Below are positions 7,579 through 16,098 of a DNA stretch of 47,843 nucleotides, one piece after another (position 1 is the first letter of the stretch; the number at the start of each line of letters is the position of its first letter). The position numbers were made by a program, and so were the translations under genes. This DNA is from CAYZUC01 sp964481705 (GTDB lineage Bacteria; Bacillota; Clostridia; Lachnospirales; Lachnospiraceae): positions 1 to 47,843 of the forward strand of contig CAYZUC010000010.1 in assembly GCA_964481705.1 (NCBI GenBank), given 5' to 3'. The notes under the pieces were generated by a model that was not told the origin of the DNA, did not search any database, and saw nothing but the letters and a program-made list of their open reading frames with translations.

Positions 7579-7599
7579 CAATCATGTAAATTATGTCAA
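7571..7599 (-). promoter_or_regulatory. Consensus sigma-A promoter of nrdR
   Basis: TTGACA (7594-7599) and TATAAT (7571-7576) are separated by 17 bases on the minus strand, a perfect match to the vegetative consensus, in the gap between sigG and nrdR. Confidence 0.92.
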
Positions 7600-7628
7600 C
7601 TCATTTTTTATGTTAACAAACAATATTG

Positions 7629-8411
7629 CTAACAACTGATGGCATTTTTCATCCCTTTTAGTGCATTTTTCTCCAATCGGCTAACTTGTGCCTGCGAGAT
7701 TCCTATCTCCTCGGCCACTTCCATTTGCGTCTTTCCTTCAAAAAATCGAAGTCTTATGATGTAGTTTTCTCTTTCGGAAAGCTTTGTCATTGCTTCACTC
7801 AACGACAGATGCTCTACCCAATTCTCTTCTCTGTTCTTTTTATCGGATATTTGGTCCATAACATAAAGGGTATCTCCTCCTTCTGTATAAATTGGTTCAT
7901 AAAGACTCATCGGATTTTGAATCGCATCCAATGCATACATGATCTCCTCTTTCGGTATTCCACTTTCTTCTGATATTTCTTCAATCGTAGGTTCTCGAAG
8001 TGTACGTTTTCTTATTGCCTCCCTCGTATAGATTGATTTATAAGCAATATCCTTTAGAGAACGACTAACTCTCATACTTTGGTTATCGCGTAGAAATCTA
8101 CGAATCTCGCCAATTATCATCGGAACAGCATATGTGGAGAAACGAACATCATGTCCTACCGGATCAAAGTTGTCCAATGCTTTGATTAATCCTATACATC
8201 CTATTTGAAACAAATCATCTACATTCTCATTACTGTTTGAAAATCTTTTTATTACACTTAATACCAAGCGTAAATTTCCCTTTATATACTCTTCCCTTGC
8301 TTCTTTATCTCCCTCCTTAATTCTTCGAAACAATTCTTCCTTCTCCTCTGTATTTAGAATTGGCAATTTTGATGTATTTACTCCGCATATTTCCACTTTT
8401 CCTTGTATCAT
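7629..8411 (-). CDS. sigG: RNA polymerase sporulation sigma factor SigG (forespore)
   Basis: This 260-residue sigma-70 family protein closely follows Bacillus SigG, starting at the N-terminal motif KVEICGVNTSKLPIL. Region 2 (GNLRLVLSVIKRF, DDLFQIGCIGLIKALDNFD, FSTYAVPMIIGEIRRFLRDN) and region 4 (GKTQMEVAEEIGISQAQVSRLEK) are intact. SigG directs late forespore transcription. The ATG at 8411 has AGGAGG nine bases upstream. Unlike the Bacillus order, a divergent ylmC gene separates it from sigE. A GTATG-15-GGTTCC pattern about 60-90 bases upstream loosely resembles a sigma-F promoter. Confidence 0.96.
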   Translation of the reverse strand: MIQGKVEICGVNTSKLPILNTEEKEELFRRIKEGDKEAREEYIKGNLRLVLSVIKRFSNSNENVDDLFQIGCIGLIKALDNFDPVGHDVRFSTYAVPMIIGEIRRFLRDNQSMRVSRSLKDIAYKSIYTREAIRKRTLREPTIEEISEESGIPKEEIMYALDAIQNPMSLYEPIYTEGGDTLYVMDQISDKKNREENWVEHLSLSEAMTKLSERENYIIRLRFFEGKTQMEVAEEIGISQAQVSRLEKNALKGMKNAISC

Positions 8412-8509
8412 CAACACATTCCTCCTGAATTTCCTCTACTAGTAAGCATTCTCTTTCAGAAGTAATTTATTCAATTTTGGAACCGCTTGGTAATATTTGC
8501 ATACAATAA

Positions 8510-8538
8510 AGGAGAGCCACACACTCAGGAGCTCTCCT
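8510..8538 (+). promoter_or_regulatory. Hairpin presenting the ribosome binding site of ylmC
   Basis: An 8-bp perfect stem (arms 8510-8517 and 8531-8538) ends directly at the ATG of the ylmC gene. The loop (8518-8530) contains the start of the AGGAG ribosome site, and the stem covers its end, so the initiation region is in a hairpin. This could tune translation during sporulation. Confidence 0.5.
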
Positions 8539-8814
8539 ATGGACTATAATACACTATGTAATTCTGAGGTAATCAACCTCGCAACCTGTCACAAGCTTGG
8601 TTATGTATCAAACCTTGTTTTCGATTGTCACACCGGAACCATTCAATCTCTTTTAGTTCCAGGACCTTGCAAATACTTTGGACTATTGCCCGGCTCAGAA
8701 GAGTATGTTATTCCTTATTGCAGAATAAAGCAAATTGGCTGTGAAATCATTCTGGTTGACATTTGCGAGGAGGACGCTCTAAAGGAACGTCATCGTGGTA
8801 GTCTTTGTGATTGA
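8539..8814 (+). CDS. YlmC/YmxH family sporulation protein (PRC-barrel type)
   Basis: This 91-residue protein matches the YlmC/YmxH family: EVINLATCHKLGYVSNLVFD and GTIQSLLVPGP followed by YVIPYCRIKQIGCEIILVD, a small PRC-barrel-like fold. Family members are expressed in sporulating cells, but the molecular role is unclear. The ATG at 8539 follows an AGGAG site. It is the only plus-strand gene of the left half, divergent from sigG and convergent with sigE (14-base gap, no obvious terminator). Confidence 0.88.
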   Translation: MDYNTLCNSEVINLATCHKLGYVSNLVFDCHTGTIQSLLVPGPCKYFGLLPGSEEYVIPYCRIKQIGCEIILVDICEEDALKERHRGSLCD

Positions 8815-8828
8815 TGAAAAACCAGTAC

Positions 8829-9569
8829 TTATTCTTGCTTTACAATTTCTCTTCTTAACCGTTTCATAATTTTCTTTTCGAGTCTCGAAATATATGACTG
8901 TGATATTCCCAAGAAGGCTGCTACCTCCTTCTGTGTCATTTCCTGTTCACGATTACTATCGAGTCCAAATCGGAGATTCACAATAGTCCTCTCCCTCTCG
9001 GATAGTTTCTCAATTGCCTTTTTTAGAAGTTGTCTTTCGACTTCGTTTTCAATATCGCGATAAATAATATCTTCTTCTGTTCCCAGAATATCTGACAGGA
9101 GAAGCTCATTGCCATCCCAGTCAACATTCAAAGGTTCATCAATAGATACCTCCATCTTATGTTTACTGTTTCTTCTTAAGTACATTAATATCTCATTTTC
9201 GATACAGCGGGAGGCATATGTGGCAAGCTTAATATTTTTATCCTTATTAAATGTATTAATGGATTTAATTAATCCGATTGTGCCTATCGAAATCAGATCC
9301 TCCACCCCTACTCCGGTATTGTCAAATTTCTTAGCAATATAGACTACGAGGCGCAAATTATGTTCAATCAGTGTATTTCGTGCACTTTTGTCCAAATCGC
9401 TCCCAAGATCCGATATCACTTGTGTCTCTCTGGTCGCATCCAAAGGCGCCGGTAACACTTCGGTTCCTCCTATATAATGAATTTCTCCTGTATTTTTCAT
9501 AAACAACTTTGGCACCTTGGTAACAAGGCGAAATTGATAGTTTCCGGGCATTGCAACTTTAATCAGCAT
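8829..9569 (-). CDS. sigE: RNA polymerase sporulation sigma factor SigE precursor (mother cell)
   Basis: The 246-residue pro-SigE has an N-terminal pro-sequence (MLIKVAMPGNYQFRLVTKVP) before the conserved EIHYIGGTEVLPAPL, then region 2 (NLRLVVYIAKKFDNTGVGVE, GTIGLIKSINTFN, LATYASRCIENEILMYLRRN) and region 4 (EVAAFLGISQSYISRLEKKI). The pro-peptide is removed by SpoIIGA to release the active factor, the first mother-cell sigma factor. The start is set by AAGGA seven bases upstream of the ATG at 9569. It lies 14 bases after spoIIGA, in the canonical spoIIG operon order. Confidence 0.96.
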   Translation of the reverse strand: MLIKVAMPGNYQFRLVTKVPKLFMKNTGEIHYIGGTEVLPAPLDATRETQVISDLGSDLDKSARNTLIEHNLRLVVYIAKKFDNTGVGVEDLISIGTIGLIKSINTFNKDKNIKLATYASRCIENEILMYLRRNSKHKMEVSIDEPLNVDWDGNELLLSDILGTEEDIIYRDIENEVERQLLKKAIEKLSERERTIVNLRFGLDSNREQEMTQKEVAAFLGISQSYISRLEKKIMKRLRREIVKQE

Positions 9570-9583
9570 ACTTCTTTCCTTTC

Positions 9584-10366
9584 TCATACAAATGTTTGTG
9601 AATTCAAAATAATTTCATAATCTCCGCACTCCGTTAACGTCCCTCTGTAGATACCCAGGCATGGACGTAAATACTCCTTTTCCCGCTTCCCATTCTTTAC
9701 AATCATTCTATCTGCAAAGTATCCTTCCAGCATTCCGCCCGACTTGCCAACCGAATGATAAGGAACCATTCGCAATCGTTCCGGTCTTCTTAGATTTAAC
9801 TGTCTTGCAGTCTCTTCATTGATAATATGTACCATACTCTCACTGATTGGTTCTCTCAGACAATTACCACTATCAAATAATCCCTTCATCTTCTTCTGAC
9901 AGCCTCCACATTGCAGAAAAACTTCACACAGAAAAGCATCCTCGTAAAACAGAATTCGATACAGACGCATCGCTGATATAATGATAAGACATCCCAGTGT
10001 TGCCGTTAATCCAATGCTTATCATGTCTTTTCTTGTATGAATCCATTCCATCATTCCCACCAGCAGAAATGACACAAAGTATTGTGTCAGAGAAAATGGA
10101 ATCATTTTCCTTCTTCTCTTCAAACAATCATACGCAACGCAAGACGATCCCAATAGAGTTTGTACTATGATTGACTTCAATAAAAGTGTTCCAACCGGAA
10201 GGACTACCACCAGACAATAACAGAGGGAACATATACAGGATAATGCAAGATTTTTTCCATGGATTCTCTTACTTTCACCCAGTATCATACATGTGGTTTC
10301 AAAACCAAGAAAGTTCATCCAAACAAAGAATAAAAAGAGTAAATCCAGATATACTTCATAATACAT
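9584..10366 (-). CDS. spoIIGA: Sigma-E processing peptidase SpoIIGA
   Basis: The 260-residue membrane aspartic protease cleaves the SigE pro-sequence after receiving a forespore signal. Five hydrophobic segments fill the first about 140 residues. The soluble protease half contains the catalytic motif LFDSGN with Asp165, then the HSVGKSGGMLEGY region. It acts as a dimer in the septum, signalled by SpoIIR, which is not in this window. The start at 10366 uses GGAGG five bases upstream. It lies directly downstream of ftsZ, separated by the ftsZ terminator. Confidence 0.94.
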   Translation of the reverse strand: MYYEVYLDLLFLFFVWMNFLGFETTCMILGESKRIHGKNLALSCICSLCYCLVVVLPVGTLLLKSIIVQTLLGSSCVAYDCLKRRRKMIPFSLTQYFVSFLLVGMMEWIHTRKDMISIGLTATLGCLIIISAMRLYRILFYEDAFLCEVFLQCGGCQKKMKGLFDSGNCLREPISESMVHIINEETARQLNLRRPERLRMVPYHSVGKSGGMLEGYFADRMIVKNGKREKEYLRPCLGIYRGTLTECGDYEIILNSQTFV

Positions 10367-10395
10367 TTCCACCTCCGCTACTGTTTTCTGTACTC

Positions 10396-10429
10396 ATTAT
10401 AGCGGTAAGTAATTCTTTCCTATGTCGCT
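10396..10429 (-). promoter_or_regulatory. Likely Spo0A-dependent promoter of spoIIGA-sigE
   Basis: The minus strand has a perfect TATAAT (10396-10401) without a good -35 at 17 bases. A 0A-box-like sequence (TGTCGCT on the plus strand, 10423-10429; five of seven match TGTCGAA) lies where a -35 with a long spacer would be. In Bacillus the spoIIG promoter also has an extended spacer and a 0A box over the -35, so the layout fits. Confidence 0.5.
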
Positions 10430-10457
10430 TTTTGTAAGGAATCTCAGTAATTTTATC

Positions 10458-10491
10458 GTCAAAAAAACCGCCAGGATAATCCTGACGGTTT
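10458..10491 (-). terminator. Intrinsic terminator of ftsZ
   Basis: A 12-bp stem with one G:U pair (arms 10480-10491 and 10465-10476), 3-nt loop, and a run of U residues on the minus strand, 16 bases after the ftsZ stop. Confidence 0.93.
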
Positions 10492-10506
10492 TATCATTAT
10501 CGTATT

Positions 10507-11679
10507 CTACTGTCTCTTCAAGAAATCTGGAACCTTAATGGATTTCGTCTCAACCTTACTTACCAAAGGAGCATCCGGCTTGCGAATACCAGGCATTGGA
10601 TTCTGTAACCCGGGAGTCGGAGCTGTTGTAGTCGGCTTAATTGGTGCCGTTCCTATTGGATTGGGTTTGTTCACACTGTATCCACCGGTAAATGTCTGTG
10701 CATAGCGATTTACCGCAGTCTGTACGGAAGCATTATCCAGGCCTGTAGCAATTACTGTAATGGTACATGCATCTGTATCCTTGTCATCATACATCGCACC
10801 AAAAATAATATTTGCATTGTCGCCTGCAAGATCCTGTACATAGCTAACCGCATCGTTTGCATCAATCAGGGAGATATCTCCGGAAACATTGATGATTACA
10901 TGAGATGCACCGGTGATCGTAGTCTCCAAAAGCGGACTGGCTACTGCCTGCTTCACAGCCTCAATTGCCTTGTCATCGCCCTTAGCCTGTCCAATACCGA
11001 TATGTGCTATTCCTTTGTCCTTCATAACCGTCTGAACATCAGCAAAATCAAGGTTAATCAGCGCAGGAACATTAATCAAATCAGTAATCCCCTGAACCGC
11101 CTGCTGTAATACCTCATCTGCCTTCTTTAGCGCATCCGGCATCGTCGTACGACGGTCAACAATCTCCAACAACTTATCATTGGGGATAACAATCAATGTA
11201 TCTACATTCTCTTTTAATTTTTCAATACCGCCCAAAGCATTCACCATACGGGTTTTCGCTTCGAACTTAAATGGTTTTGTAACAACGCCAACCGTAAGGA
11301 TACCCAAATCCTTAGCTACTTTAGCAACAACAGGGGCAGCACCGGTACCGGTTCCTCCACCCATTCCACAAGTAACAAAGACCATGTCACAACCTTTGAT
11401 TGCCTCCGAAATCTCTTCAAGACTCTCTTCTGCTGCTTTCTCACCTATCTCGGGTCTTGCGCCTGCGCCCAATCCCTTGGTCAGCTTCTCACCGATCTGT
11501 AACAATCTTGGTGACTTGCAAAGCTGTAACGCCTGCTTGTCTGTATTAACTCCAATAAAATCTACACCACATATGTCTTCATCAACCATTCTATTTACAG
11601 CATTGTTGCCGGCACCACCGACACCAATCACAATTATCTTTGCAGATGCGTCTGCATCACTTGACTTTATCTCTAACAA
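10507..11679 (-). CDS. ftsZ: Cell division protein FtsZ
   Basis: The 390-residue tubulin homologue polymerises with GTP into the division ring. Visible are the N-terminal nucleotide-binding segment GVGGAGNNAVNRM, the tubulin signature GGGTGTG (107-113), the T7 loop region NLDFADV, a Pro/Thr-rich linker and the conserved tail IKVPDFLKRQ, which binds FtsA or SepF. I place the start at the TTG at 11679 (MLEIKSSDAD), because AAGGAGG lies seven bases upstream and family members begin there; an ATG seven codons upstream lacks a site. It has its own promoter although it closes the dcw cluster. Confidence 0.97.
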   Translation of the reverse strand: MLEIKSSDADASAKIIVIGVGGAGNNAVNRMVDEDICGVDFIGVNTDKQALQLCKSPRLLQIGEKLTKGLGAGARPEIGEKAAEESLEEISEAIKGCDMVFVTCGMGGGTGTGAAPVVAKVAKDLGILTVGVVTKPFKFEAKTRMVNALGGIEKLKENVDTLIVIPNDKLLEIVDRRTTMPDALKKADEVLQQAVQGITDLINVPALINLDFADVQTVMKDKGIAHIGIGQAKGDDKAIEAVKQAVASPLLETTITGASHVIINVSGDISLIDANDAVSYVQDLAGDNANIIFGAMYDDKDTDACTITVIATGLDNASVQTAVNRYAQTFTGGYSVNKPNPIGTAPIKPTTTAPTPGLQNPMPGIRKPDAPLVSKVETKSIKVPDFLKRQ

Positions 11680-11723
11680 GGGGACTCCTCCTTCAAACAC
11701 TCCTTATAAACTCCATATATCAT

Positions 11724-11752
11724 ATCATATAATTTTTTCGGAGATTTATCAA
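11724..11752 (-). promoter_or_regulatory. Promoter of ftsZ
   Basis: TTGATA (11747-11752) and TATGAT (11724-11729) are 17 bases apart on the minus strand in the 113-base gap between ftsQ and ftsZ, giving ftsZ an independent promoter. Confidence 0.72.
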
Positions 11753-11792
11753 CAGTTAATTTCAAATTTTCGGAAATTTCTCATACTTACAC

Positions 11793-12575
11793 TCAATTTC
11801 CACTAATCGTTTCATGGACAGCTCCATCATCTCGCTGGAATGTAATGTACTCCTCTCCGGACTCTTCGGAATAGTTTTCCATAAATAGAACTCCGCTTAA
11901 TCCTTCCAGCTTTGGAATAATGTATTGCAGCTTGATCATCTTCTCATCAATATTCTCCATGCTGCCCAATTGCACTCTTGCTTTATCAAAATACAGGGTA
12001 ATATTCCTGTTCTGATCAAAAAAAATCTTATCTGTAGAAATCTCATACTTCTTAAGCAACTGTGTAACGCTTAGGATTTCCTTGAAAATATTATCATCTT
12101 CTACTGGGAGCTTTTCATACATGACAACATGGTCAAATTTCAATCCCGTAACATAGGGTAAATCCTTACTTTGCGTTGTTGTACTTTCCACAATGATTCC
12201 ATCTTTGTCAAAATACATGTAATGACCGAGATACTGAACATAACCGGCAATTGCTTTTTCATATACGGTAATACTGATTTCAGATGGAGATACGATCGTC
12301 ACATCCATCGTTTCGATGAATGGAATATCGTCCAGTTTCTTATTCTTATACTTAAAATGAAGAAACAACGAATTATGACCATATTTTCCCGAAAGAACCA
12401 TATCCTTGATTTGTTGTTCTGTATAATGTCGATTACCGGCAACGGTGACCGTTGTCACCTTATATTTCATCTTGATATAAAACACAAGGCTTATCAGTAA
12501 GACAAGTAATACCGCTATGACAATTCCCACAATTTTTATTGTGACAAATCCACTCAACTTCTTTCCTTTTACCAT
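11793..12575 (-). CDS. ftsQ: Cell division protein FtsQ/DivIB
   Basis: This 260-residue bitopic membrane protein has one membrane segment at about residues 12-34 (VTIKIVGIVIAVLLVLLISLVF) and an extracellular POTRA domain starting VTTVTVAGNRHYTEQQI, followed by the FtsQ beta domain. It scaffolds FtsL and DivIC at the septum. It is ten bases downstream of murA and upstream of the ftsZ promoter. Sequence identity in this family is low; the call rests on topology, POTRA pattern and position. Confidence 0.88.
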   Translation of the reverse strand: MVKGKKLSGFVTIKIVGIVIAVLLVLLISLVFYIKMKYKVTTVTVAGNRHYTEQQIKDMVLSGKYGHNSLFLHFKYKNKKLDDIPFIETMDVTIVSPSEISITVYEKAIAGYVQYLGHYMYFDKDGIIVESTTTQSKDLPYVTGLKFDHVVMYEKLPVEDDNIFKEILSVTQLLKKYEISTDKIFFDQNRNITLYFDKARVQLGSMENIDEKMIKLQYIIPKLEGLSGVLFMENYSEESGEEYITFQRDDGAVHETISGN

Positions 12576-12584
12576 TCGTTCTTC

Positions 12585-13832
12585 CTATCCCATAATCTTT
12601 GCACCCAGTTTTGATAAATCTCCGCATAGATTTTCATATCCACGCTCAACATAATGTTTTCCAATAATTACAGTCTTTCCGGATGCACACAGACCTGCAA
12701 TCACCAATGCTGCACACCCCCGTAGCTCATACGCCCTGACAGTTGTCGCTGTCAGCTTTTTCCTACCATAAATATGTGCTTCTTTATCGTGAATCTCTAT
12801 AACAGCTCCCATACGAATCAACTCGGATGCTATTCGAAAACGATCCTCAAATATTGTCTCTTTGATACAGCTTACACCTTCTGCCATACATAGATATGCC
12901 ATGAGTGGAGATTGTAGATCCGTGGGATACTCCGGATATACACCGGTGGTCAAGGGAGAGATTCTCTTTCCCGCTCGAGTTGCATCTACCAGCAATCCAT
13001 CTTCCAGCCGTTCCATGTTACATCCCGTCTGTTGTAAAACGCGGAGAACAACATCCATTTGACTCAGGGGTGCCTGCTGCAATATCGCGCATCCTCTTGT
13101 TGCTGCGACAGCAAAGGCATATGTTCCTGCCACAATACGATCTGCCGGGATACGAATCTGCGTATTATGCAGCACAGATACTCCATGAATCGTAATACAT
13201 GAGCTCCCTGCTCCTGATATATCTGCACCTGCTCCAGATAAGAACTCACACAGGGTCACGATCTCCGGTTCACATGCACAGCCTCTGATCGTTGTAATCC
13301 CCTCTGCAAGAACTGCGGCAAGGATAATATTCTCCGTTGCTCCAACACTGGGAAAAGGAAGATGAATACGGTTCCCAGTAAGCCGGTCTGTACTTGCATG
13401 GTACATTCCATTGTCTTCACGAATTGTTACATTCATTTTTTGAAATGCATGTAAATGAAAATCAATAGGTCTGTTACCTATTACACATCCTCCCGGAAAT
13501 GGCAAAGAAACCTCATGACATCTGCCAAGCATTGCTCCCATAAAGATAATAGAGGATCTCATTTTCTGCGCTTCAAAAAGAGGAATCACTGAGCTTGAAA
13601 CATGTTCTGTATTCAGGATGAGCGCCTTTCCCTTCCACTCTGCCCTACATCCTAACGAACGAAGGATGGAGACAACGTAATCAACGTCGAGAATCCTTGG
13701 ACAGTTATGTATCACAGTCTCTCCGGATATCAGTAATGCACCGGTTAAGATTGGTAATACCGCATTTTTGGAACCCTGAATCATAACCTCGCCAAATAAC
13801 GGTTCGCCCCCATATACCTCCAATATATCCAT
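12585..13832 (-). CDS. murA: UDP-N-acetylglucosamine 1-carboxyvinyltransferase (MurA)
   Basis: The 415-residue enzyme transfers enolpyruvate from phosphoenolpyruvate to UDP-GlcNAc, the first committed step of peptidoglycan synthesis. Lys22 lies in IQGSKNAVLPIL and the catalytic Cys116 in FPGGCVIGNRPIDFHL; a Cys here predicts fosfomycin sensitivity. The ATG at 13832 has GAAGG seven bases upstream, so the ten-codon longer frame is rejected. Its place between ftsW and ftsQ fills the position where murG/murB often sit in other dcw clusters. Confidence 0.94.
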   Translation of the reverse strand: MDILEVYGGEPLFGEVMIQGSKNAVLPILTGALLISGETVIHNCPRILDVDYVVSILRSLGCRAEWKGKALILNTEHVSSSVIPLFEAQKMRSSIIFMGAMLGRCHEVSLPFPGGCVIGNRPIDFHLHAFQKMNVTIREDNGMYHASTDRLTGNRIHLPFPSVGATENIILAAVLAEGITTIRGCACEPEIVTLCEFLSGAGADISGAGSSCITIHGVSVLHNTQIRIPADRIVAGTYAFAVAATRGCAILQQAPLSQMDVVLRVLQQTGCNMERLEDGLLVDATRAGKRISPLTTGVYPEYPTDLQSPLMAYLCMAEGVSCIKETIFEDRFRIASELIRMGAVIEIHDKEAHIYGRKKLTATTVRAYELRGCAALVIAGLCASGKTVIIGKHYVERGYENLCGDLSKLGAKIMG

Positions 13833-13907
13833 AACGTCGCCTTCCAAAATAGTAACATCCATTTACTATATGAGAGCCGACAGATTATGTGCATGTCCTT
13901 ATGTCTT

Positions 13908-15059
13908 TTATTCCAATCGAATTCCTCTGGAAACACTTAATACTATCCCAATTTCAATCAGCAGGAACATAATAGAAGAACCTCCGTAGCTGATAAAGGG
14001 TAGTGTTATTCCTGTATTGGGAATCGTATTTGTAACTACAGCAATATTCAGTATAACTTGAATCGCAATATGTCCCATAACTCCTACTACCAAAAGAGCA
14101 CCAAATAAATCAGGTGCATTATTTGCAATCACCATAAATCTCCATATCAATAAGACAAATAATAAAATAATCGCCATCGCCCCAAAAAGGCCAAGCTCCT
14201 CGCAAATAATAGAAAAAATCATATCATTTTGTGCTTCAGGCAAGAACCCAAGCTTTTGCATGCTCTGACCAAGACCCTTTCCAAAGATCCCTCCAGATCC
14301 GATAGAATACAATGCCTGCAGTGTCTGAAATCCCTTTCCACTGGCATATGCCTCAGGATTGAGCCACGCCTTAACACGTGTAAAACGGTAGGACACATTC
14401 TCCGGTATGATTCCCTTGTCGATCAAATACACCGCCAAAGCACCAAAGCCTCCGGCGATACCCATACTAATCAAATAATGACGATAATCCGGAGCCGCCA
14501 CGAATAACATAAGAAAAACAATTCCAAATACAATAATAGCCGAGCTCATATTAGACGTTATTTTTAAAATCATTACAGCAACCGGTATGGAAAGTCCTAT
14601 CGTAATAAAGAATCCCTTCCATGTACGAATTGATTTTCCAATTTTGCAGACATAAGTTGCAAAGAAAATAATCATGCCTACTTTAGCAACCTCGGCCGGC
14701 TGAAGACTTAATCCCAAATTCAACCATCTTCTTGCACCATTTGCCTCTATTCCCAAGGGAGTCAAGACAAGTAGAATCAAGATAACAGACACAATATAGG
14801 CAGGTATTGCAAACCTCTGCCAAATATGATAATCCACTCTCTCCACAACGATCATTACAACAATTCCAAAAATCGTGGCACGTAACTGACTCTTTAAATA
14901 ATAGGAAGAATCACCAAATTTAAGCATTGCTTCATAGGAGCTTGCGCTATAGACCATTATCAATCCAAAGCACAGTAAGAAAGCGACAATAAATAACAAA
15001 CTATAATCTACGTAGGATTCCGATTTTCTTTTTTTCCTTCTAACGACTTCCCGCGGCAT
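13908..15059 (-). CDS. ftsW: SEDS-family peptidoglycan polymerase FtsW/SpoVE
   Basis: The 383-residue protein has about ten membrane segments and a basic N terminus (PREVVRRKKRKS). SEDS motifs are visible: LIMVYSASSYEA, GARRWLNLGLSLQPAEVAK, LPEAQNDMIFSIICEELG, and GITLPFISYGGSS near the C terminus. FtsW polymerises glycan strands from lipid II at the septum with a class B PBP; two candidate partners lie just upstream. Division FtsW and sporulation SpoVE cannot be separated by sequence alone. Confidence 0.94.
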   Translation of the reverse strand: MPREVVRRKKRKSESYVDYSLLFIVAFLLCFGLIMVYSASSYEAMLKFGDSSYYLKSQLRATIFGIVVMIVVERVDYHIWQRFAIPAYIVSVILILLVLTPLGIEANGARRWLNLGLSLQPAEVAKVGMIIFFATYVCKIGKSIRTWKGFFITIGLSIPVAVMILKITSNMSSAIIVFGIVFLMLFVAAPDYRHYLISMGIAGGFGALAVYLIDKGIIPENVSYRFTRVKAWLNPEAYASGKGFQTLQALYSIGSGGIFGKGLGQSMQKLGFLPEAQNDMIFSIICEELGLFGAMAIILLFVLLIWRFMVIANNAPDLFGALLVVGVMGHIAIQVILNIAVVTNTIPNTGITLPFISYGGSSIMFLLIEIGIVLSVSRGIRLE

Positions 15060-15101
15060 ATATCATCCTCATTTCCATCATTAATATCCTATCGTCATGT
15101 T

Positions 15102-16055
15102 CTATAATGCAAGTAATCCTATCATACAAAGTATGGCTGTTGTAATAGAAAATACTGCAACTACTTTTGTCTCCGACCATCCACATAATTCAAAGTGATG
15201 ATGAATTGGCGCCATCTTAAAGAATCTCTTTCCTCCGGTAGATTTAAAATACAGCACCTGAATCATAACAGAAAGCACTTCTGCAAAATAGACAAATGCG
15301 ACAATCGGAAGAAACAGAGACATCTGCGTCATCACCGCTGTTAATGCAACAAAGCCTCCCAATGCCAAGGAACCGGTATCTCCCATAAAGACGCTCGCCG
15401 GATATACATTGAACAAGAGGAATCCCATCAATGCTCCTATCACTGCACATGTCACAGGCTCTACTCCATTTGATGTTCCAATCGCCACTACTGTAAAAAA
15501 AGTCGCAATCATGATAGTAACCGAAGATGCAAGACCATCCAATCCATCTGTAAAGTTAGCTCCATTAACCGTACCAATAATAATAATAAATAAAGCAGGT
15601 ATGGTAAACACTCCTAAATTAAGATATTGTTCTGTAAACGGAATTAACATGGTAACCGGAATATCGGTATCATACATAATATAGAAGATAACAATTCCAC
15701 TCACAATAAACTGCAGAAACATCTTCTGCCATGCACGAAGTCCCATAGAACGCTTCAGAACAACTTTTATATAATCATCCATAAAACCAATCAATCCAAA
15801 TCCCAATGTAGCAAATACAATGGGTATAATCTTCGGAGACTCATTCATATAGAACATGGAGCTGACTACAATTCCTGCCAGGATTATAACTCCTCCCATA
15901 GTTGGTGTTCCTGATTTCTTCAGGTGTTCCTTGGGCCCATCTTCTCTCACCGTTTGACCTACTTTTAATTTTCTCAAGAAAGGGATCAATACCGGACCCA
16001 ATACCAGACATACCGTAAATGCAATCAGTACTGGAATCACCGCCTTAACTTCCAT
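15102..16055 (-). CDS. mraY: Phospho-N-acetylmuramoyl-pentapeptide-transferase (MraY)
   Basis: This 317-residue polytopic enzyme makes lipid I by joining UDP-MurNAc-pentapeptide to undecaprenyl phosphate. The family motifs KSGTPTMGG, FMDDYIK (DDD-type Asp pair), NGANFTDGLDGLA and GDTGSLALGG are present, and the HHHFE motif (APIHHHFELCGWSE) marks MraY rather than WecA-type enzymes. GGAGG lies eight bases before the ATG. It sits between a PBP gene and ftsW. Confidence 0.97.
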   Translation of the reverse strand: MEVKAVIPVLIAFTVCLVLGPVLIPFLRKLKVGQTVREDGPKEHLKKSGTPTMGGVIILAGIVVSSMFYMNESPKIIPIVFATLGFGLIGFMDDYIKVVLKRSMGLRAWQKMFLQFIVSGIVIFYIMYDTDIPVTMLIPFTEQYLNLGVFTIPALFIIIIGTVNGANFTDGLDGLASSVTIMIATFFTVVAIGTSNGVEPVTCAVIGALMGFLLFNVYPASVFMGDTGSLALGGFVALTAVMTQMSLFLPIVAFVYFAEVLSVMIQVLYFKSTGGKRFFKMAPIHHHFELCGWSETKVVAVFSITTAILCMIGLLAL

Positions 16056-16098
16056 ATTGCCATCCTCCGTTTTCCTTCTTCTCCATTAAAACAATAAC

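Noticed and set aside
8460..8510. Sigma-F or sigma-G promoters in the sigG/ylmC divergent gap
   Set aside because: Only loose matches (GTATG-15-GGTTCC for sigG; TTGGAA-19-TACAAT for ylmC); not strong enough to list as features.
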